Positions 42,973 through 49,361 of a stretch of 64,000 nt of DNA are shown here, piece by piece. The position numbers and the translations under genes were made by a program. Source of the DNA: an uncultured Porphyromonadaceae bacterium (lineage in GTDB: Bacteria > Bacteroidota > Bacteroidia > Bacteroidales > Muribaculaceae); assembly GCA_947175605.1 (NCBI GenBank), contig CAMWNH010000001.1, positions 62,001 to 126,000 of the forward strand. The letters are read 5' to 3'. Each line of letters opens with the position of its first letter. Position 1 is the first letter of the stretch. Below the pieces are notes generated by a model. The model was not told where the DNA came from. It saw only the letters and a program-made list of their open reading frames with translations, and did not search any database.

Positions 42973-43599
42973 ATGATAAAAGAATTGCAGGTTCAGGGTG
43001 TCTTCACGGAAAACTGTTATTTCTTTATCGATGCCCACACGAAATCAGGATTCATAATCGACCCGGGCGCACAGGCCGGCCTCATCTACGACACGGTGCG
43101 GCAAAATGGATGGACCATAGAGAAAATTCTTCTGACACACGGCCATTTCGATCATCTCGGAGCGGCGGAAGTCCTTAGGGAAAAGCTCGTAGCGCCTATC
43201 TATATCTATCCGTCCGACGCACGCTACCTCACTGATACGTATCTCAATCTGAGTGGTAACTATCCCAACCCGGTCACGGTGCCGCATTATGAGGAAATAT
43301 ACGATGGCGAGACTATCCGTTTGAAGGCAAACTCGGGCTTTTATCTCAAGGTGATCCATACGCCGGGACATACGCCCGGTTCTGTCACCTATTGGGCGCC
43401 CGAGGAAAAAGCGGCCTTCGTGGGCGATACGCTTTACGAGCATGGTCCGGGTCTTACGCACTTCCCCGGCGGCAACCGCAGCGAGCTCGCCGATTCGATC
43501 ATCAACAAGATTCTGACCTTGCCGGATGATACGGTGCTCCTCTCGGGTCATTCTACCCCAATCACGGTAGAGCAAGAGCGCAGAATCCTCGGTGTATAA
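42973..43599 (+). CDS. MBL-fold metallohydrolase (glyoxalase II-like)
   Basis: 208 residues with the metallo-beta-lactamase metal site: LLTHGHFDHLGAA near residue 55, IHTPGHTPGSV around 128, FVGDTLYEHGPG and the final LSGHSTPIT. That pattern and length match the GloB-like YcbL/BVA hydrolases, which act on thioesters or persulfides. In the marR-dsbA context a role in thiol or electrophile detoxification is plausible. Twenty-five bases separate it from the dsbA-like gene. Exact substrate cannot be told from sequence. Confidence 0.85.
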   Translation: MIKELQVQGVFTENCYFFIDAHTKSGFIIDPGAQAGLIYDTVRQNGWTIEKILLTHGHFDHLGAAEVLREKLVAPIYIYPSDARYLTDTYLNLSGNYPNPVTVPHYEEIYDGETIRLKANSGFYLKVIHTPGHTPGSVTYWAPEEKAAFVGDTLYEHGPGLTHFPGGNRSELADSIINKILTLPDDTVLLSGHSTPITVEQERRILGV

Positions 43600-43715
43600 G
43601 CATTCATTTATCGGCTGATAAAAAAGGGCGCGGCATTGTTGTCGGGCTCTTTTTGCATATGATGTGCAGTGGATTAGACGTAATTTTGCAGTGAACTTGG
43701 AATAGATTTGAATAT

Positions 43716-45620
43716 ATGTGCGATTGCAAACATAATTGCTGCCACGATCACGGACATGAGTATTGCCATTCGAAAGCGGCGAGATTCGTCCCCGAGATTG
43801 CCTCGGCCTCGCTGCTCATTATCGGTGCGGTATGTGCTCGGTTTTTTTCCTCGATGTCGTGGATCAGTCTTGTACTGTATGTCTTTGCCCTCTTGCCCGT
43901 GGGGCTGCCTGTTTTGCGCGAGACACTCGAGGAGTGGCGTCATGGCGATGTCTTCAATGAATTCACGCTGATGGTGCTCGCTGCCGCCGGGGCGTTTGTG
44001 TTGGGCGAGTATCCCGAGGGCGTGGCCATACTGTTGTTCTATTCTTTTGGCGAGAAGCTCGAGGACGTGGCCGCCGAGCGGTCGCGCCGGCGCATCCGGG
44101 CCATGCTGAGCAATCTGCCGAAGCTGGCCCTCGTGGAAGGACGGGGCGCTGTGGAGCCCGAGAGCGTACGGCCCGGAGATATTCTGATCGTGAAACCCGG
44201 CGAACGTGTTGCTCTCGATGGTGCTCTGCTTGCCTCGGATGCTATGGATTTCGACACATCGGCCTTCACGGGGGAGAGTTTGCCCGTGAGTGTCTTGCCC
44301 GATGGCGAGGTCGCCGCAGGTGCGATACCGGTCGACCGTGAGGCGCGTGTGCGTGTCACCAAGCCCTATGAGGACAGCTCAATGAGCCGTGTCATGGCAA
44401 TGATTGAAGATGCCGCGTCCAGGAAGTCGAAGTCAGAGACGCTGTTGCGGCGCATCACCCGCTGGTATACGCCCGTGGTGTTTGCCGCAGCGGCTCTGCT
44501 GTTCCTTTGTCCGCTGGTAGTGGGGTTTCTCGGCGGATCGGCCTTCCAATGGAGGCTGTGGTTGGAGCGTGCGCTTGTGCTTCTTGTCTGCTCCTGCCCC
44601 TGCGCTCTTGTCGTTGGCGTGCCCTTAAGCTATTTTCAGGCTATCGGTGTGGCGTCGGCCCGAGGAATTCTTTTCAAAAGCAGTTCGGCGCTGGATGCTC
44701 TTAGACGCTGTTCCACCCTGTTTCTGGATAAGACGGGCACTCTCACCACCGGCCGTTTCTCTGTGCTTGAACTGCGTCCCGCGCAGGGATTCGCCCCCTC
44801 ACGCTTGCTGGCACTTGCTGCAGCGGCCGACTCGGGGAGCGCTCATCCGCTGGCCCGCGCCATAGTCGAAGCTGCCGGAGGGGATCTTCCCGAGGTGCAG
44901 GATGTGCGCACGGTGAGTCACGGAGTAGAGGCTCGTCTGGACGGACAGATCCTTCTCGTTGGTTCGCGCAAGCTTTTGGAGACGGAATGCGTTGAAGCAC
45001 CTGAGGCCACGGCCGGAGGGTCGGAGGTGTGCGTGGCACTTGACGGCCGTTTTGTCGGAGCCATTTATCTCGGCGATACTCTGAAGGATGGCGTGCGCGA
45101 AATTCTCGCTCGACTTCGCCGCCTTGGTGTCAAGAATATAATAATTCTCTCCGGCGATCGCCGTGAGGCCGTCGAGGCTGTTGCCGAGGCTGTTGGAGCC
45201 GACTGTGCCCGCTGGGAATTGCTGCCCGGCAGCAAGGAGGAAATCGTTCGGGCCGCCACATCCGCCCGTAGCGAGACTGCATTCGTGGGCGACGGCATAA
45301 ACGATGCTCCGTCGCTGGCGGCTGCAACAGTAGGAGTGGCCGTTGGCACAGGCGGCACGGATCTTGCTATGGAGACGGCCGGCGCCGTGATGACTTCGCC
45401 GACTCTCGAGCCGCTCGTGGCCGGATACGAACTCTCGCGTAAAGTGAAACGGACCGTCGCGGCAGTCGTTTCGTTTGCCATCGGGGTGAAGCTCGCCGTC
45501 ATGGTTCTCGGTGCCATGGGTCTGGCCTCACTCTGGGCTGCGGTTTTCGCCGACACGGGCATAACGCTGCTCACGGTCTTTTTTACTCTGCTTGCCATCC
45601 GTCCCGGAAAAAATCGCTAA
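43716..45620 (+). CDS. Zinc/cadmium-type P1B ATPase
   Basis: 634-residue heavy-metal exporter. A Cys/His-rich N-terminus (MCDCKHNCCHDHGHEYCHS) replaces the usual HMA domain and may bind metal. It has eight membrane helices, the phosphatase motif TGES, the transport motif SCPCAL, the phosphorylation site DKTGTLT, the HP motif in SAHPLARA and the hinge GDGINDAPS. ADTGITLL in the last helix carries the Asp that marks Zn/Cd/Pb transporters (E. coli ZntA). It is followed nine bases later by a Fur-family gene and then a copper ATPase, making a metal-homeostasis unit. Confidence 0.92.
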   Translation: MCDCKHNCCHDHGHEYCHSKAARFVPEIASASLLIIGAVCARFFSSMSWISLVLYVFALLPVGLPVLRETLEEWRHGDVFNEFTLMVLAAAGAFVLGEYPEGVAILLFYSFGEKLEDVAAERSRRRIRAMLSNLPKLALVEGRGAVEPESVRPGDILIVKPGERVALDGALLASDAMDFDTSAFTGESLPVSVLPDGEVAAGAIPVDREARVRVTKPYEDSSMSRVMAMIEDAASRKSKSETLLRRITRWYTPVVFAAAALLFLCPLVVGFLGGSAFQWRLWLERALVLLVCSCPCALVVGVPLSYFQAIGVASARGILFKSSSALDALRRCSTLFLDKTGTLTTGRFSVLELRPAQGFAPSRLLALAAAADSGSAHPLARAIVEAAGGDLPEVQDVRTVSHGVEARLDGQILLVGSRKLLETECVEAPEATAGGSEVCVALDGRFVGAIYLGDTLKDGVREILARLRRLGVKNIIILSGDRREAVEAVAEAVGADCARWELLPGSKEEIVRAATSARSETAFVGDGINDAPSLAAATVGVAVGTGGTDLAMETAGAVMTSPTLEPLVAGYELSRKVKRTVAAVVSFAIGVKLAVMVLGAMGLASLWAAVFADTGITLLTVFFTLLAIRPGKNR

Positions 45621-45625
45621 ATTTG
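45618..45625 (+). promoter_or_regulatory. Possible -7 element overlapping the Zn-ATPase stop
   Basis: TAAATTTG matches TAnnTTTG; its first three bases are the stop codon of the Zn-ATPase gene, and it ends four bases before the Fur-family ATG. A TTG lies 23 bp upstream (45592-45594). Confidence 0.4.
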
Positions 45626-45629
45626 CGGT

Positions 45630-46037
45630 ATGGAAATTGAAGAGATACTGAAGAGTGCGGGCATGCGTCCGTCGCCGGTGCGGGTGCTCGTGGTGCGTGA
45701 GATCAAGCGCGCCGGACGTCCCGTGTCGTCGCTCGAGCTGGAGCGCGCGCTGGAAACGGTGGATCGCTCGTCGATCACGCGTACTCTTGTGCTCTTCAGC
45801 GCCAAGGGGCTCGTGCACAGTGTGGACGACGGCTCCGGTTCGGTGAAGTATGAGCTGTGCCATCATCCGGGCTGTGAGAAGGACGAGGACCTGCATCCCC
45901 ACTTCCATTGCACCGCCTGCGGGCGCACCTTCTGTATTGAAAACGAATCGATTCCGTCTGTGGCCCTTCCGCAAGGCTTCACGGCAGTTTCGGCCAACTA
46001 CGTTATAAAGGGGCTCTGTCCCGAGTGTCATGAGTGA
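45630..46037 (+). CDS. Fur-family metal-responsive regulator
   Basis: 135 residues: winged-helix DNA-binding domain (RVLVVREIKRAGRPVSSLELE, then SSITRTLVLFSAKGLVH) and a C-terminal metal domain with HHPGCEKDEDLHPHFHCTACGRTFC and a final CPEC, giving the structural Zn-Cys4 site and a His-rich sensory site. Family includes Fur, Zur and PerR; its position between a zinc-type and a copper-type exporter favours metal control of this operon, zinc being the best guess. Its end overlaps copA by eight bases. Confidence 0.88.
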   Translation: MEIEEILKSAGMRPSPVRVLVVREIKRAGRPVSSLELERALETVDRSSITRTLVLFSAKGLVHSVDDGSGSVKYELCHHPGCEKDEDLHPHFHCTACGRTFCIENESIPSVALPQGFTAVSANYVIKGLCPECHE

Positions 46038-48477
46038 GACGAATAAAATCAGCTGTCCGGTCGCGGGTATGAGCTGTGCCGCCTGTGCCGCAAGGGTCGA
46101 GAAGGCCATTGCCGGTGTGGAGGGCGTGAGCAATGCCGCCGTGAACTACGCTGCGGCCAAGGCAAGCTTCGAGCTCGCCGAAGGTGTGGCGCCGGAAAGG
46201 GTGCGCGATGCCGTACGCAACGCCGGATATGACCTTATTTTCGGTGAAGAGGCTGCTGCAAAAGCTGAAGACGTTGCGGACAAGACCTACCGCCGCCTTC
46301 GCCGGCGCACGCTTTGGGCATGGCTTTTCTGTCTGCCGCTCGTGGTCGTGGGTATGGCGTGGATGCATGACGAGTGGGCCAAGTGGTTCTCGCTTGTGGC
46401 TTCCTCGGTGGTGCTTTTCGGTTTCGGCCGCGGTTTCTTCACGGGAGCATGGAAGCAGCTGCGTCACCGCTCGGCCAATATGGATACGCTTGTGGCCCTG
46501 TCCACCGGTATTGCATGGGTTTTCAGCCTGTTCACGCTTATTTATCCAAGCTTCTGGACCGCGCGTGGAATCGAACCTCACGTTTATTTTGAGGCAGCCG
46601 GCGTGATAATAGCATTCATATTGCTGGGGCGGACTCTCGAAGCCCGGGCAAAGAGCAATACTTCGACAGCGATACGCCGGCTCATGGGCCTGCAGCCTCG
46701 CACTGTGACGGAAGTTATGGCCGACGGGTCGGAACGAACATGCGATATATCCGAAATCCGCCCCGGAAGTCTTCTACGTGTGCGCGCCGGCGAGCGAATC
46801 GCCACCGATGGCACCGTCGAATCCGGTATCTCTTTTGTGGACGAAAGCATGCTGAGCGGCGAGCCCATGCCTGTGGACAAGGCTCCCGGCTCCAAGGTCT
46901 ATGCCGGTACGGTCAACGGCACGGGGTCCTTCACATACCGGGCCGTGAGCGTCGGGGCCGATACCCTTTTGTCACGAATCATACGCATGGTGGAGACGGC
47001 CCAAGGCTCCAAGCCTCCGGTACAGAGGCTTGTCGACCGCATTGCAGCCGTGTTCGTTCCCGTGATTATGGGTGTTGCGTTGCTGTCCTTCATCTGCTGG
47101 CTTGTATTCGACGGTGAAGCCGGACTTGTGCATGGTCTCTTAGCTGCTGTCACGGTGCTGATTATAGCTTGTCCTTGCGCGCTCGGGCTTGCCACACCTA
47201 CCGCCCTGATGGTTGGAATAGGACGTGCGGCCTCTTATGGTATACTCGTCAAGGATGCCGACAGCCTCGAAACAGCCCGTAAGGTAAATACGATTTTGCT
47301 GGACAAGACAGGCACTATCACTGCCGGAAAACCTCGTGTGGTGGAGGCGGTTTGGGCTCCGGGGGAAGATACTCCCGAACACAGCGCCATTCTCGGCGCA
47401 CTCGAAAAGGCCTCGGGACATCCGCTGGGCGATGCCGTGGCCACGCATTATCCTGCAGGAGAAAGTGCCTTCGAAAGCACGGAAGCTATGGCAGGAATGG
47501 GTGTGCAGGGTGTGTGCGCCAATGGATGCCGATATTTCGCGGGCAGTCTGCGACTTATGCGGTCTGAAAGCGTGGAAATAGAGCCGGCATTGCTGTCTGC
47601 TGCCACCCGCATGGAGGGCGCCGGTTGCACTGTTGTGGCCTTTGCCGACAGCAGACGCGTCCTGGCCGTACTTGGCCTCGCGGATACCGTGCGTCCCACG
47701 GCCGTGCAGAGTATTGCCACACTGAAGGCCGCGGGAATAGATGTGTGGATGCTTACCGGCGATAATGCGGCCGCTGCGGCCGTGGTGGCCCGTGATGCCG
47801 GGATAGAACATGTCGAGGCCGGTGCGCTTCCGCAGGACAAGGCTGCTCTGGTGGAGCGTTTGCGCTCGCAGGGGAGGGTCGTGGCCATGGTTGGCGACGG
47901 TATCAACGATTCGGCCGCACTTGCGGCGGCTGATCTTTCGATAGCCATGGGCACGGGGTCGGATATTGCCATGGAGGTTGCGGGCATGACTATTGTCGCT
48001 GCCGACCTTGCCAAAATTCCGGTTGCGCTGCAGCTCTCGCGCCTTACCATGCGCACGGTGCGTCAGAATCTTTTCTGGGCCTTTATTTACAACATCATAG
48101 GAGTGCCCATCGCCGCAGGTGTGCTGTATCCGGCTTTCGGATTCCTGCTCAATCCGATGATTGCGGGTGCAGCTATGGCTTTTTCGAGCGTTAGTGTCGT
48201 CACCAACTCGCTGCTTCTAAAAAGAAAGAAACTTATTGAAATACATAATCCAAAAACCAAGACAATGACAAAAACATACACCGTAAGCGGCATGATGTGT
48301 CAGCACTGCCGCGGCCACGTAGAGCGTGCGCTCAACAGTATTCCCGGCGTAAAGGCCACAGTAACACTCGAACCCGCTGAAGCCACCGTCGAGTTTCTCG
48401 CCGAACCTCTCACCCTGGCTGAACTCCAGAAAGCCGTCACCGACAATGCCGGCGACTACACCCTCGCCGAGAAGTAA
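46030..48477 (+). CDS. copA: Copper P1B ATPase with N- and C-terminal HMA domains
   Basis: 815-residue Cu+ exporter. An N-terminal HMA domain (GMSCAACAARVEKA) is followed by eight membrane helices, TGES-equivalent LSGEPMPVDK, transport motif ACPCALGLATP, DKTGTITAGKP, SGHPLGDAV and GDGINDSAAL. After the last helix and a short basic linker, residues about 746-815 form a second complete HMA domain (TYTVSGMMCQHCRGHVERAL) like the free copper chaperone CopZ. An in-frame ATG at 48265 coincides with the start of that domain, so a free CopZ could also be made by internal initiation. It overlaps the Fur-family gene by eight bases. Confidence 0.93.
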   Translation: MSETNKISCPVAGMSCAACAARVEKAIAGVEGVSNAAVNYAAAKASFELAEGVAPERVRDAVRNAGYDLIFGEEAAAKAEDVADKTYRRLRRRTLWAWLFCLPLVVVGMAWMHDEWAKWFSLVASSVVLFGFGRGFFTGAWKQLRHRSANMDTLVALSTGIAWVFSLFTLIYPSFWTARGIEPHVYFEAAGVIIAFILLGRTLEARAKSNTSTAIRRLMGLQPRTVTEVMADGSERTCDISEIRPGSLLRVRAGERIATDGTVESGISFVDESMLSGEPMPVDKAPGSKVYAGTVNGTGSFTYRAVSVGADTLLSRIIRMVETAQGSKPPVQRLVDRIAAVFVPVIMGVALLSFICWLVFDGEAGLVHGLLAAVTVLIIACPCALGLATPTALMVGIGRAASYGILVKDADSLETARKVNTILLDKTGTITAGKPRVVEAVWAPGEDTPEHSAILGALEKASGHPLGDAVATHYPAGESAFESTEAMAGMGVQGVCANGCRYFAGSLRLMRSESVEIEPALLSAATRMEGAGCTVVAFADSRRVLAVLGLADTVRPTAVQSIATLKAAGIDVWMLTGDNAAAAAVVARDAGIEHVEAGALPQDKAALVERLRSQGRVVAMVGDGINDSAALAAADLSIAMGTGSDIAMEVAGMTIVAADLAKIPVALQLSRLTMRTVRQNLFWAFIYNIIGVPIAAGVLYPAFGFLLNPMIAGAAMAFSSVSVVTNSLLLKRKKLIEIHNPKTKTMTKTYTVSGMMCQHCRGHVERALNSIPGVKATVTLEPAEATVEFLAEPLTLAELQKAVTDNAGDYTLAEK

Positions 48478-48605
48478 AGCAGGGGTTAGGCTTTGGCTAC
48501 TTGCTCCGCAAGCGACAAGTCGATTAGCTTTGTCCATATTTCGTAACGAGAAGAAAGCCTCCGGCTATTACTTTTGAAAACTTTTTGAAAAATTTGCTCG
48601 TTATA

Positions 48606-48637
48606 TTTGTGCGGATGTAATTTATTAATTACCTTTG
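48606..48637 (+). promoter_or_regulatory. higBA promoter with embedded palindrome
   Basis: TTTG (48606-48609) and TACCTTTG (48630-48637), spacer 20 bp. A perfect inverted repeat, GTAATT (48617-48622) / AATTAC (48627-48632) with 4-bp centre, covers the spacer and the first bases of the -7 box, a natural operator for the HigA antitoxin. The -7 box ends four bases before the toxin ATG. Confidence 0.8.
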
Positions 48638-48641
48638 CGGC

Positions 48642-48992
48642 ATGAAAGTCAGAGAGGTTGTTACCTACAAAAATTATTTCGAGGATTTCTTCAAGGTGCA
48701 AACTCGAAAGGTACAAGACAAGATTATTAAGGTTCTTGATATTCTTGAACAGGTTGAGCGTGTGCCTTCGACTTACTTGAAATATATTGAGGGCACCAAC
48801 GGCTTGTTTGAGGTTCGTGTTCAATTGGGCAATAATATATTTCGAATATTCTGTTGCTTTGATGGCAACAAAATGGTGGTTCTTTTCAGTGGATTCCAAA
48901 AGAAAACACAGAAAACTCCACCGGGTGAAATTGCACGAGCAGAGAGAATTATGACTGAATACTACAACGATAAGAATCAGGGAAATGGATAA
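48642..48992 (+). CDS. higB: HigB/RelE-type toxin
   Basis: 116-residue member of the HigB (Gp49-like/RelE superfamily) mRNA interferases, which cut mRNA on the ribosome. The sequence VTYKNYFEDFFKVQTRKVQDKIIKVLDIL and the strand pair LFEVRVQLGNNIFRIFCCFDGNKMVVLFSGFQKKTQ (given here as successive family blocks) are diagnostic, with the basic C-terminal active-site region KKTQKTP. It precedes the antitoxin and overlaps it by eight bases, the toxin-first order of HigBA. The locus is AT-rich relative to neighbours, so it was probably acquired. Confidence 0.9.
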   Translation: MKVREVVTYKNYFEDFFKVQTRKVQDKIIKVLDILEQVERVPSTYLKYIEGTNGLFEVRVQLGNNIFRIFCCFDGNKMVVLFSGFQKKTQKTPPGEIARAERIMTEYYNDKNQGNG

Positions 48993-49278
48993 CATACAGA
49001 CACTCGATCAACTTAAAAGTAAATACTACGGAGAAATCGGCACTCCCGAACGAGACCGTTTAGAAAACGAACTTGAGGTCCTCCGTATCGGTTACAAAAT
49101 CAAGACTGCTCGTGAAAAACTCAACCTCACTCAGGAGCAGTTAGCTGAACGTGTTGATAAGAAGCGACCGTTCATTTCCAAAATTGAAAATGACGGAGAA
49201 AACATCACTCTCCGCACCCTCTATGACATTGTAGAGCGTGGTTTGGGCGGACGTCTCAAAATCAGCTTTGAGTTCTGA
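48985..49278 (+). CDS. higA: HigA-type antitoxin (XRE HTH)
   Basis: 97 residues with a helix-turn-helix at about 40-95: IKTAREKLNLTQEQLAERV, then RPFISKIENDGENITLRTL. The N-terminal part (LKSKYYGEIGTPERDRLENEL) probably wraps the toxin. HigA neutralises HigB and represses the pair; the palindrome at 48617-48632 is the likely operator. Translationally coupled to higB. Confidence 0.9.
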   Translation: MDNIQTLDQLKSKYYGEIGTPERDRLENELEVLRIGYKIKTAREKLNLTQEQLAERVDKKRPFISKIENDGENITLRTLYDIVERGLGGRLKISFEF

Positions 49279-49361
49279 AACTTTGCCACTCCATAATAGT
49301 CGGTCACTTATTCAGGTAGGTGGCTGATTTTTTTGTGCGAGGGTGGTTGAGGGGTTGGGGA

